DNA of 64,000 bases, from positions 1,922,001 through 1,986,000 of the forward strand of contig OX044364.1 in NCBI GenBank assembly GCA_943846735.1, given 5' to 3'. The translations under genes and the position numbers were made by a program. The notes beneath the pieces are model-generated. The model saw nothing but the letters and a program-made list of their open reading frames with translations, was not told the DNA's origin and ran no database searches. Within the stretch, counting starts at the first letter, position 1; the number at the start of each line of letters is the position of its first letter. The DNA is from CAJQLB01 sp905479065 (lineage in GTDB: Bacteria; Bacteroidota; Bacteroidia; Flavobacteriales; Flavobacteriaceae). Of this stretch, positions 8,906 to 17,650 are shown piece after piece.

Positions 8906-9757
8906 ATGACTGATATGAATAACAATAAAATTTTAGTCAACCTTAAAAAAAAAATTATTGAAGTAAGACACGGTCTTCGTCGTCTAACGTTTGGTAAAAG
9001 ATTAAAGCCTAGTTTTGTAATTGTAGGTGCTCAAAAAGCGGGGACAACCTCTCTTTACAGATATTTAATTCAACATCCAAATATTAAAAGTTCATTATTA
9101 AAAGAAATTCACTATTTTGACTTAAACTATAACAAATCATTGTCTTGGTATCATTTGTTTTTTCCGTTAAAAACAAAAAAAAATAATATTACCGGAGAAG
9201 CCTCTCCCTATTACATGTTTCACCCTTTCGCAATTGAAAGAATTGCAAAGGTTAATCCTGATATTAAAATCATTGTGTTATTGAGAGAGCCTGCCAGTAG
9301 GGCAATATCTCATTTTTATCATGAAGTCAGACTTGGAAGAGAGTATTTAAATATGAAAGAAGCAATGGGCAGAGAAAGCCAAAGGCTTGAAGGAGAGCAA
9401 AAAAAGTTTCGACAAAACCCATATTATAAGAGTCACAATTATCAGTATTTTTCATACAGATCACGAGGCCTTTATGTAGACCAGATAAAAGAAATAAAGA
9501 AATTTTTTAGTGATGATAAAATTATGATAATTGATAGTAATGATTTTTTCAATAAAACGGAAAAAGTTGTAGAAAATGTATTAACCTTTCTTAATCAGGA
9601 AATAGTATTTGATATACAAACAGAGAAACAATTTAATACTTGGGATAAAAACCAAGATTTGAATGAGGACAGTATTCGTAAAGAGCTGAAGCTTTTTTAT
9701 AAAAATCCAAATAAAGAATTGTTTGATTTAATAGATAAAAAATTTGATTGGGATTAA
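8906..9757 (+). CDS. Sulfotransferase (heparan-type, PAPS-dependent)
   Basis: Predicted cytoplasmic sulfotransferase moving sulfate from PAPS to a sugar hydroxyl or amine. The 5'-phosphosulfate loop VGAQKAGTTSLYRYL (about 37-51) and the 3'-phosphate motif IIVLLREPASRAISHFYHEV (about 120-139) are both present. HYFD (about 71-74) and the C-terminal YVDQIK segment are typical of Sulfotransfer_1/NDST-like proteins. 283 aa is normal. It lies in the polysaccharide locus 18 bases before the flippase. Together with the second sulfotransferase at 11236 it suggests a sulfated exopolysaccharide or O-antigen, as is common in marine Flavobacteriia. The acceptor is unknown. Confidence 0.88.
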   Translation: MTDMNNNKILVNLKKKIIEVRHGLRRLTFGKRLKPSFVIVGAQKAGTTSLYRYLIQHPNIKSSLLKEIHYFDLNYNKSLSWYHLFFPLKTKKNNITGEASPYYMFHPFAIERIAKVNPDIKIIVLLREPASRAISHFYHEVRLGREYLNMKEAMGRESQRLEGEQKKFRQNPYYKSHNYQYFSYRSRGLYVDQIKEIKKFFSDDKIMIIDSNDFFNKTEKVVENVLTFLNQEIVFDIQTEKQFNTWDKNQDLNEDSIRKELKLFYKNPNKELFDLIDKKFDWD

Positions 9758-9775
9758 TCACGTAAGGTTGTTTTA

Positions 9776-11239
9776 ATGGATTTAAAAAAGAAAACATTTT
9801 CAGGCTTTATTTGGCTATTTGCAGGTAATAGTTCCCAAACGGTTTTTCAGATTTTAGTTACAACTATTTTAGCAAGATTAATTTCTCCAGATGATTTTGG
9901 AGTTGTTGCAATTGGAACTGTGTTTATTGGTTTTTCTAAAATATTTTCTCAATTAGGCATGGGGGCAGCGATTGTTCAGAGAAGAGAAATATCGACGTCA
10001 CATATTAGAACAGCTTTTTCCATATCATTATTCTTAGGCATCTTTTTTTGTCTCTTAACAGTTATGTTGTCTAATCAGGTTGCTCTTTATTTTGAAATGA
10101 CAGAACTTTCAACGGTTCTAAAAATGGTGTCTATTATATTTATTATTGATAGTTTCGTATCTGTATCACAAGCGATTATTCAGCGTAAACTTAAAATGAA
10201 GTATTATGCATTGACAGAATTAATATCTTATCTCATAGCGTTTGGTGGTTTAGGAGTAACCTTAGCATTCTTAAATTATGGGATGTATGCTTTAGTTTAT
10301 GCATCTATATTACAGGCCATTTTAAGAGCCATTCTGGTGTCTTATTTAGAGCCTCATTCAGTAATTCCCTTTTTTAAAAGAGAAAGTTTTTATGATTTAT
10401 TTTTCTTCGCAAGCGGTCAAACCTTTGCGAAAATAGCTAACTATTTTGCAGGTGAGGGGGATAATTTGGTCGTTGGGAAAATGTTAAGTGCAGATGCGTT
10501 GGGGAATTATTCGCAGGCCTATAAATTAATGGTTGCACCAGTAAGACTAATTGGGCAGTCATTAAATATAATTTTATTTCCAGTTTTAGCCTCTGTTCAA
10601 AGAGACAAAACTCGAGTAAGAAGAGCTTATTACAGGTCTATTCAATTTGTAGCTTATACTTCTTTGATTATTTCAGTTGTTTTATTTGTTAATGCTGAAG
10701 AAATTGTTTTGATATTACTTGGTTCAGAATGGTTACAAGTGGTAATTCCTTTTCAAATTTTGGCTATTGGGACAATTTTTAGAATGAGTTATAAAGTTAG
10801 TGATTCTCTTGTAAAGGCACTTGGAGATGTTTACAAAAGAGCAATAATTCAATTTGGTTATGCTATTAGTGTTTTATTATTTTCTTATATCGGACATTTT
10901 TGGGGGATTGAAGGGGTTGCTATTGGAGTTTTAATATCAATTATGCTTAACTTTATTAGCATGACATACTTAAGTTTATTACAATTTAAAGATAATGGAA
11001 GGGAGTTTATAAAACTACACTTTAAACCAATATTGCTTGCATTTGTTGTTTTTGTTTTCTCATATTTTGTTTTATACTTTTTAAGGACTCTTAATCTAAA
11101 CTTAATTTTACTAGAAATTATTTATATTGTTTTAGTTTTTGGATTTGTAATGTTTGTAATGATAAAATTTAAAGAACCATTAGGCATTTCAAATGAAATT
11201 AATGCTATTTTGCAGAAATTAGCCCAGAGAAAAAAATGA
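9776..11239 (+). CDS. Wzx/WzxC-type polysaccharide flippase
   Basis: Polytopic inner-membrane protein (487 aa, about 12-14 hydrophobic helices) of the MOP superfamily, WzxC/TuaB/AmsL branch, which flips undecaprenyl-linked oligosaccharide to the periplasm. The N-terminus (FSGFIWLFAGNSSQTVFQIL) and the QAIIQRKLKMKYYALTE segment near residue 135 are characteristic. The start ATG at 9776 lies 18 bases after the sulfotransferase. The stop overlaps the next gene by 4 bases (ATGA), implying translational coupling. A second, less related flippase is at 41528. Confidence 0.9.
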   Translation: MDLKKKTFSGFIWLFAGNSSQTVFQILVTTILARLISPDDFGVVAIGTVFIGFSKIFSQLGMGAAIVQRREISTSHIRTAFSISLFLGIFFCLLTVMLSNQVALYFEMTELSTVLKMVSIIFIIDSFVSVSQAIIQRKLKMKYYALTELISYLIAFGGLGVTLAFLNYGMYALVYASILQAILRAILVSYLEPHSVIPFFKRESFYDLFFFASGQTFAKIANYFAGEGDNLVVGKMLSADALGNYSQAYKLMVAPVRLIGQSLNIILFPVLASVQRDKTRVRRAYYRSIQFVAYTSLIISVVLFVNAEEIVLILLGSEWLQVVIPFQILAIGTIFRMSYKVSDSLVKALGDVYKRAIIQFGYAISVLLFSYIGHFWGIEGVAIGVLISIMLNFISMTYLSLLQFKDNGREFIKLHFKPILLAFVVFVFSYFVLYFLRTLNLNLILLEIIYIVLVFGFVMFVMIKFKEPLGISNEINAILQKLAQRKK

Positions 11240-12171
11240 AGCATGTATTTATAACAGGTTGTCCTAGAAGTGGTACTACCATGCTTGCTAATCTTATAGG
11301 TAGTAATAGGGAATGTAAAGCATCACCTGAATCTGATTTCTTTATTGATTTTGTTTATAAATATTTATCAAAAGAATCTTCAAAAGTTACTCGATTAGAT
11401 TATATAGATTATTTAAATAACAATTATAGGTTTAAACAATGGGGTATAGAAGCTAATAAAATCCCTTTACTTCCAGAGTTAATACGGTATTCAAATTTTA
11501 ATGTAGTTATCGAAAAAACTCTTGAATATTTTAAAAATCAAGACTTAAATCCAGGAAGTATAGAGTTTATAAGAATTGATCACACACCGAGTAGTTTAAA
11601 GTATTTTGACATACTCAATGATTTTTTTCCAGAATCAAAATTTATATTTATTATCAGAGATCCTAGAGCTGTTTTTGCCTCAGTTAGAAACCTTGATTGG
11701 GGAGCTAATTCTGCTATGAAATTGAGTGATATTTGGAACGATTATGTTGTTTTATTTTTTGCTTTTCAAAAGCTTTATTCAAATAGAATTTGTCTAGTGA
11801 GATTTGAAGATCTTATAAACGAGAGTTCATCACAATTACAAATATTATGTGACTTTATTGGTATTAAGTATTGTGAATCTATGTTAAAGGAAGAGGGGTT
11901 TAATATTCCTAGCTACACAGCTTCTCAACATGCTTTGGTAGGTAAGGAGTTAGATAAATCCAGAATTACAGGTTGGAAAGATGAGTTAAAAGAAGAGGAT
12001 ATTTTAATTATTGAATCTCAATGTAGAAACACAATGAGGGCTTTTAATTACCCAGTGACAAAATTTAAAAAATATAGAACAGGGATAAAGAATAGAATGA
12101 AAATGCTATTTATTGAATCTTTTTTTTATTACAGGAATAAACTTAGAAAAAAAATAAGGGAGAAATATTAA
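11236..12171 (+). CDS. Sulfotransferase family protein (Sulfotransfer_3-like)
   Basis: Second putative PAPS-dependent sulfotransferase, distinct from the one at 8906. The PAPS loop FITGCPRSGTTMLANLIG is at the N-terminus (5-22), and the 3'-phosphate region FIFIIRDPRAVFASVRNL is at about 136-153. The C-terminus is rich in Arg and Lys. It overlaps the flippase stop by 4 bases and precedes a lipoprotein gene by 3 bases, so it belongs to the same operon. Two sulfotransferases of different subfamilies imply at least two sulfation positions or substrates, which is inference. Confidence 0.85.
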   Translation: MKHVFITGCPRSGTTMLANLIGSNRECKASPESDFFIDFVYKYLSKESSKVTRLDYIDYLNNNYRFKQWGIEANKIPLLPELIRYSNFNVVIEKTLEYFKNQDLNPGSIEFIRIDHTPSSLKYFDILNDFFPESKFIFIIRDPRAVFASVRNLDWGANSAMKLSDIWNDYVVLFFAFQKLYSNRICLVRFEDLINESSSQLQILCDFIGIKYCESMLKEEGFNIPSYTASQHALVGKELDKSRITGWKDELKEEDILIIESQCRNTMRAFNYPVTKFKKYRTGIKNRMKMLFIESFFYYRNKLRKKIREKY

Positions 12172-12174
12172 ATT

Positions 12175-12654
12175 ATGGATAAATATATTTTAATTTTTTT
12201 GACTTTTTTAACAGCCATGTCATGCAAATCAAAAACAGAACTTTATTTAGAAAGAGGATTGGATATTTTAAGCAATAAAAAGGAGGTAAACTTTCAATTA
12301 TTCAAAGATGTCTGGGTTAAAGAAATAGGTGTCATTAGAGATCAAAAACTTGAAAAAAAAACATTAATTCTTAATTTAAAAGACTCTTTAGGTAAAGCGA
12401 TGTTTGAAATTGATGATATGATAGGAGTTAGAGTTTGGATAATTGATGATAACAAGGTTAAAAGAGTTGAAAATTGGGATTTTAAACCTCTAATAGTTTA
12501 TCGAAAGGGGTTTAAATATCTTTTAAAAGAGATAAAAATAAAAGAAGATCAAATAAAGAAAATGAAAATTTATTCGTTTAAAGAAATAAATGGAAAGAAG
12601 ATTAAATTAGGAGACTCTTTAATGCTTAAAAAAGTAAACACTTATAATGACTGA
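12175..12654 (+). CDS. Hypothetical lipoprotein in polysaccharide operon
   Basis: A 159-residue protein with a lipoprotein-like signal (ILIFLTFLTAMSC, Cys17) and a Lys/Asp/Ile-rich, probably beta-strand domain. I do not recognise a family. It is wedged tightly between the sulfotransferase (3-base gap) and a GT2 gene (8-base overlap), so it is surely cotranscribed with polysaccharide genes. An envelope role in polymer handling is a guess. Confidence 0.6.
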   Translation: MDKYILIFLTFLTAMSCKSKTELYLERGLDILSNKKEVNFQLFKDVWVKEIGVIRDQKLEKKTLILNLKDSLGKAMFEIDDMIGVRVWIIDDNKVKRVENWDFKPLIVYRKGFKYLLKEIKIKEDQIKKMKIYSFKEINGKKIKLGDSLMLKKVNTYND

Positions 12655-13507
12655 TTTTAAACCAAGTATAGCACTCGTAACTCCTTTGAAGGACGAAATT
12701 GATAATATTGAAAAGTTTTTTAGCAACATAAGCAGTCAGTCTATTCCTATAAAATGTTTAATAATAGTTGAGAATGACAGTTCAGACGGAAGCAAAGAAT
12801 ATTTAAATAAACTTACTTCTATAAAAAATGTAGAGCACTTTAAACTAATTAATATAAATTTTGAGGACACCTCTTACCGAGTTGGCAAAAAGTATGCAAC
12901 AATTATAAACACAGGATTTCAGTATATTCAAAACACCCCTTTTTATAATACATTAGATTATATTGGCATTTTAGATTGTGATGTCTTTCCAGAAATTAAT
13001 TATTATTCTAAATTAACACAATTCTTAAAAAATAACCGAGAAATAGGAATATCTAGTGGCTTAACTTACACAAAAGAAGGGAAGCTGCATATTGCTGATA
13101 CTAATTTTGTAAGAGGTAATAGTAGACTTTGGAAAGCCTCATGTTTTAGGGAGTCTGGATATATGATAGCATTTACTGCAGATACTGTCTCAATAGCTTT
13201 GGCACACTTAAAAGGTTGGAAAACTGAAACTTTAAAGTCTGCAAGAGTAATATCTCGAGAGGTTAATGTTCGGATTGCAAATTCACGCAACAAAGGATAC
13301 CATGCTTTTTACAGAGGCCATACATTAACGTATATTTTTTTTAAATCCCTTTTTTTAATAGTTATTAAAGGAAAATTTAAAATGGGGTACGAGTTCTTTG
13401 TTGGTTATGTTAGTAGTTGGGTTAATAGAATGCCAAGAATTGAAAATAAACATTTGCGAAAATATTTCCAATTTTACATGTTTAATAAACTAATAAAAAA
13501 GTATTAG
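12647..13507 (+). CDS. Glycosyltransferase family 2
   Basis: GT-A fold glycosyltransferase of about 286 aa, adding a sugar to the lipid-linked repeat on the cytoplasmic face. Visible motifs are the N-terminal nucleotide-binding strand IALVTPLKDEIDNIE, then VENDSSDGSKEYL (about 38-50) and the DxD-type ILDCDVFPE (about 106-114), followed by the RGNSRLWK acceptor-loop region. The start overlaps the lipoprotein by 8 bases and the stop overlaps the next gene by 1 base. Donor and acceptor are unknown. Confidence 0.85.
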   Translation: MTDFKPSIALVTPLKDEIDNIEKFFSNISSQSIPIKCLIIVENDSSDGSKEYLNKLTSIKNVEHFKLININFEDTSYRVGKKYATIINTGFQYIQNTPFYNTLDYIGILDCDVFPEINYYSKLTQFLKNNREIGISSGLTYTKEGKLHIADTNFVRGNSRLWKASCFRESGYMIAFTADTVSIALAHLKGWKTETLKSARVISREVNVRIANSRNKGYHAFYRGHTLTYIFFKSLFLIVIKGKFKMGYEFFVGYVSSWVNRMPRIENKHLRKYFQFYMFNKLIKKY

Positions 13508-14649
13508 TGGTGAATATTTTTATAATACTTGTTTGTTTTTTTCTTGCAGGATTTTTTCATCAAGGCCTTTACTTTTTAATCCCTTTTTTAACTCTTTATT
13601 ATGTTTCAACTAAAAAAGAATCAAAACTTTTTATAAACCCAATAAGCAAAATTTATTTAAATATTATTCTTATTGTCTTGATGTTTTGTCTCATTCAATC
13701 AGTATTGAATTTGGAAATAGAAATATTTTCTCTAAAAGGATTGTTGAGATTTGTTGCGTATTTTTTGTTTGCGGTGTTAATTTCTTATGTTAGAATAAGT
13801 GACATTAAAGCGTTTTTCAAACTTATTGTGTTTTATTTTTTGATTACTATTCCTGTTGGTGTATATCAATTTTTAGAATGGGGAAGATATCGAAACACCT
13901 GGGATCACTCTAATCATCTAGCATATGTACTATCAATGTGTATTTATTTTTTTATTTTTCATAAACCCTTTAAGGATCGAAAAATAAATAACATATGTGT
14001 TTTTGGATTAATAATATCATTATTATTAACAAAATCTACAGGAGGCTTATTAGTTCTTATAGCTTTATTAGGGTACAACGCATTGAGATCAAGTAAAATA
14101 TCATTTTTTCAAAAAGTGGTTTTCGCTCTTTTAGCCTTCAGCTCTATTTCGTTATCTGTAAGGTTCTCAGAGAAAATTGCTTTTCAACTCGAATCAATTG
14201 ATTTTCTTACCTCAGATTTCATAAAAGAGCGCGTTGAAATATATACTATTGATGGAGTCAATAGGGCTGGAGGCTATGGGTCTTTTGTTTGGAGAGTAAT
14301 TTATTGGTCAAAGTTATTAGCCACTTTTTTTTCTGAATCGTTTGTTACTGTCTTTTTTGGCGTTGGTGTAGATCATTTAACCAAGGGATTTATGCCTTAT
14401 GAATTTATGGATAAGGACCCTCATAATGATTTTATTAAAGTGCTTTTAGAGTATGGCGTATTAGGTTTTATTCTTTTCTTAGGTTTTTTCAGACTTATTT
14501 ATAAAACTCTTAGTAAAAACTTTAATATCATTATATTAATGGTAATTCCTATGTTTTTTGGTAATGCGATAGTTAATTACCCGTTTAATTTAACTTTAAT
14601 AATAATTTTAATGCATGAGTTTAAAAAAAATTATAGCAACGCTCACTAA
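13507..14649 (+). CDS. O-antigen polymerase/ligase-type membrane protein (first of two)
   Basis: Polytopic membrane protein (380 aa, about 10-11 helices) of the Wzy/WaaL (O-antigen ligase) type. It has a large periplasmic loop and the segment DKDPHNDFIKVLLEYGVLGF (about 299-318), the conserved HNxFL-like motif of this family. The start is GTG at 13507 or 13510, overlapping the GT2 stop by one base. The 3' end overlaps the next gene by 35 bases. It probably polymerises or ligates the repeat unit; which role belongs to which of the two tandem genes cannot be told. Confidence 0.82.
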   Translation: MVNIFIILVCFFLAGFFHQGLYFLIPFLTLYYVSTKKESKLFINPISKIYLNIILIVLMFCLIQSVLNLEIEIFSLKGLLRFVAYFLFAVLISYVRISDIKAFFKLIVFYFLITIPVGVYQFLEWGRYRNTWDHSNHLAYVLSMCIYFFIFHKPFKDRKINNICVFGLIISLLLTKSTGGLLVLIALLGYNALRSSKISFFQKVVFALLAFSSISLSVRFSEKIAFQLESIDFLTSDFIKERVEIYTIDGVNRAGGYGSFVWRVIYWSKLLATFFSESFVTVFFGVGVDHLTKGFMPYEFMDKDPHNDFIKVLLEYGVLGFILFLGFFRLIYKTLSKNFNIIILMVIPMFFGNAIVNYPFNLTLIIILMHEFKKNYSNAH

Positions 14650-15808
14650 TTATTTTTTAATAGTATTTGTTTTTTTGACGGTTCTTCCTGTTAAATTAAA
14701 CTATAGTAGCATTGTTGTTTTTGTTTTAGTTGGCCTAAGTTTTATCAAGTTGTTTTGTTTTAAAGATAACGCGCTAGTTGTTACTAAGTATTATTTACTA
14801 ATTATATCTACACCTCTAATTGTGTATTTTTTTGGATTAATAAATACACTAAACATGGACTATGGGTACAATTTTTTGGCTAAAAACCTAAGTTTTATTG
14901 CGTTTCCATTCATTTTTTTCGCCATTGGAAAGCATGTTCAAATACGTAATGTATATAAAGCTTATCTAATTGGGCTCTGTTTGACAGATTTATTTTTAAT
15001 GTATCTTTTTTTTTACAATTATAATTTTGGGACTAAATTTTATATGATTGTAACAATTGATATTTATCACGCTACTTACCTCGGCATGTATAATCTATTT
15101 GCTTTTTGGATTTGCATAAATTATTGGTTGAAAAAGAGAGAATATTTGCTTTCCTTTGGGGCTTTGTTTTTTGTAGTGTCAGCAGTTATGACATCATCAA
15201 GAACTATTTTTATTCTCGCCTTTTTTTCTTTAATAATTACTTTTTTTATGATTTTTAATTCAGGTGTAAAAAGAATTGTTTCTTTGATTTTAATTTTAAT
15301 TGTTGGTGTTTTGGCAGTTGCATCAATTCCTTCGATTCAACAAAAATTCGACCAGTTTTCAGAAATAAGTAAATTGGAATTTGATAATGATAATTATCAA
15401 AGCATATCTTCAAGGTTTGGTAAAATTGAGGCAGCTGTAAGTGTTATAAGCGATAATTTATGGATTGGAACAGGAACAGGAGATATAAAAGATGTATTAG
15501 TTGAGAAATATCAGGAAATGAGGTTTGTTATGGGGTATAAGTACAGGTATAATCCTCACAATCAATTTTTAGATAATCTTGCAAGAAATGGACTAATTGG
15601 AGGGGGAATTTGCATATTGTCAATTTATTGTTTTCCTATGTTAATTGGAATACGCCAAAAGAATCTGTTATTGGTGTCTTTAATATTAATTTGCTTTGGT
15701 GTAAGCTTGACGGAATCAATACTTGATATTCATAAAGGGATAACCTTTTACGTGTTTTTTGTTTCACTTAACATGAATCGTATAATTCAAAAAAATCTTA
15801 ATTCTTAG
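14615..15808 (+). CDS. O-antigen ligase/polymerase-type membrane protein (second of two)
   Basis: A 397-residue polytopic protein of the same broad Wzy/WaaL class as its upstream neighbour. It shows the periplasmic YRYNPHNQFLDNLARNGLIG motif (about 309-328), the closest visible match to the HNxxLxxL-G ligase signature. Two such proteins in tandem suggest one polymerase and one ligase. The start lies 35 bases inside the upstream gene in another frame, and the stop is 8 bases before the WecG-like gene, so it is part of one operon. Confidence 0.82.
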   Translation: MSLKKIIATLTNYFLIVFVFLTVLPVKLNYSSIVVFVLVGLSFIKLFCFKDNALVVTKYYLLIISTPLIVYFFGLINTLNMDYGYNFLAKNLSFIAFPFIFFAIGKHVQIRNVYKAYLIGLCLTDLFLMYLFFYNYNFGTKFYMIVTIDIYHATYLGMYNLFAFWICINYWLKKREYLLSFGALFFVVSAVMTSSRTIFILAFFSLIITFFMIFNSGVKRIVSLILILIVGVLAVASIPSIQQKFDQFSEISKLEFDNDNYQSISSRFGKIEAAVSVISDNLWIGTGTGDIKDVLVEKYQEMRFVMGYKYRYNPHNQFLDNLARNGLIGGGICILSIYCFPMLIGIRQKNLLLVSLILICFGVSLTESILDIHKGITFYVFFVSLNMNRIIQKNLNS

Positions 15809-15816
15809 TATTTATT

Positions 15817-16554
15817 ATGAAAAGATACACTTTTCTTAAAACACATGTTGATAACTTTAGTCTAAAAGAGACACTAACACAAATTAAACAAGCAATTGAT
15901 GAAAAAAAACAGTTGCATCACGTGGTCGTTAATGCGTCGAAAATTGTTGATATGCAAACTGACCTATATTTAAGGAAAAGTGTAAACGAGAGTGACCTTA
16001 TAAACGCAGATGGTCAAGCTGTTGTATGGGCATCAAAATTGCTTGGAAAACCCTTGAAAGAGAGGGTCTCAGGAATTGATTTGATGATTAATCTTGTGGA
16101 GTTAGCTGCTGAAAATAGTTATAAAATATTTTTTTTAGGAGCAAAAGAAGTAGTTGTTAAAGCAGTGGTCGACAAATATAAAACACAATATTCTGAAGAA
16201 ATTATTGCAGGCTATAGAAATGGTTATTTTAGAAAAAATGAAGAGAGTAATATTGCAAGAGAAATCTCAAACAGTGGTGCCAACATGTTGTTTGTAGCCA
16301 TAAGTTCTCCAATTAAGGAGAACTTTTTATATAACAACAAATCTTCACTTAAAAAAGTTAACTTTATAATGGGTGTAGGAGGTAGTTTTGATGTCGTTTC
16401 AGGTAAAACAAAACGAGCTCCAAAATGGATGCAAGATTGTGGGTTAGAGTGGTTTTTCCGTTTTATTCAAGAACCAAAACGAATGTGGAAACGTTATTTA
16501 TATGGGAACACTAAATTTATTTTTCTAGTATTGCGGGAGTTTTTTATAAAATAA
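15817..16554 (+). CDS. WecG/TagA/CpsF family glycosyltransferase
   Basis: GT26 glycosyltransferase (245 aa) that typically adds the second sugar (ManNAc, ManNAcA or a relative) to an undecaprenyl-PP-linked primer. Diagnostic parts are VVVNASKIVDMQ, the INADGQAVVWASKLLG segment with the catalytic-base Asp (about 67-82), FFLGAKEVVVK, and the C-terminal membrane-associating VGGSFDVVSGKTKRAP and EWFFRFIQEPKRMWKRY. It is the last gene of the intact central operon; about 100 AT-rich bases with a TATTTTTG box (16612-16619) separate it from the decarboxylase gene. Confidence 0.93.
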   Translation: MKRYTFLKTHVDNFSLKETLTQIKQAIDEKKQLHHVVVNASKIVDMQTDLYLRKSVNESDLINADGQAVVWASKLLGKPLKERVSGIDLMINLVELAAENSYKIFFLGAKEVVVKAVVDKYKTQYSEEIIAGYRNGYFRKNEESNIAREISNSGANMLFVAISSPIKENFLYNNKSSLKKVNFIMGVGGSFDVVSGKTKRAPKWMQDCGLEWFFRFIQEPKRMWKRYLYGNTKFIFLVLREFFIK

Positions 16555-16656
16555 AATTGATTTTTTGTGAATTTATGAACTTGTTAAACCGCTTTCTTTA
16601 AGATACTTTATTATTTTTGTTTAGGCCATTTTAAATAATTTTATAATTTACTACAG

Positions 16657-17649
16657 TTGAAGAAAGTATTAATTACAGGTGCCGCGGGTTTTTTAGGTTC
16701 TCATTTATGCGATAAATTTTTAAATGAAGGCTATTATGTAATTGGTATGGATAATTTTATTACTGGAGATGTAAAAAATATTGTTCATTTGAAAAATAAT
16801 CCTCAATTTGAGTTTATAGAACATGATGTAACTTGTTTTGTTAATGTTGAAGGAGGGTTAGACTATATTTTACATTTTGCTTCGCCTGCGAGCCCCATTG
16901 ATTATTTAAAAATTCCCATTCAAACTTTGAAGGTAGGCTCTCTAGGGACTCACAATTTACTTGGTCTAGCTAAATCCAAGAAAGCTAGAATATTAATAGC
17001 ATCTACATCTGAAGTTTATGGAGACCCTTTGATTCACCCACAATCTGAAGAATATTATGGCAATGTAAATACAATTGGTCCAAGAGGAGTTTATGACGAA
17101 GCCAAGCGTTTTCAAGAGTCTATTACCATGGCTTATCACCGTGTACATGGTCTAGAAACCAGAATTGTACGCATTTTTAATACTTATGGCCCTAGAATGC
17201 GCCTCAACGATGGAAGGGTGATACCTGCTTTTATGGGGCAAGCATTACGAGGTGAGGATTTAACTGTTTTTGGAGATGGCTCTCAAACACGCTCGTTTTG
17301 TTATGTTGATGATCAAGTTGAAGGAATTTTTAGGCTACTATTAAGTGATTATGTCTATCCTGTGAATATCGGTAATCCCCATGAAATATCGATTCGAGAT
17401 TTTGCAGAAGAAATCATTAAACTTAACGAAGTCATCTCAAAAAGTGATTTACAAAGACTCTACCTGTTGACGATCCTATGCAGAGGACAGCCTGATATTA
17501 CCTTAGCAAAAACAGTTATTGGTTGGGAGTCCAGTTAGTCTTCAGAAAAGACGGAATGTTGAGGACTTTTAACTATTTTGAGACTTTATCAAATGAAGAA
17601 GCTTTACAAAAGTGAACATAAAAGTTTTGATAATCACATTCGCAAATAA
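16657..17649 (+). pseudogene. UDP-glucuronate decarboxylase (UXS-like), frameshifted C-terminus
   Basis: SDR-family NAD-dependent enzyme that converts UDP-glucuronate to UDP-xylose. It shows the Rossmann motif GAAGFLGSHL (8-17), HFASPASP, the catalytic YDEAK (about 148-152) and RIFNTYGPRM, all UXS hallmarks. The uninterrupted frame opens with TTG at 16657 and stops at 17538, but the family C-terminus continues out of frame: KTLPVDDPMQR near 17456 in one frame, QPDITLAKTVIGWES in the original frame, DGMLRTFNYFETLSNEEA (about 17541-17610) in another, and EHKSFDNHIRK ending with TAA at 17647-17649. At least three indels are needed to restore it. Full length would be about 330 aa, the usual size. 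It may be decayed or the sequence may contain errors. Confidence 0.8.
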
Positions 17650-17650
17650 A

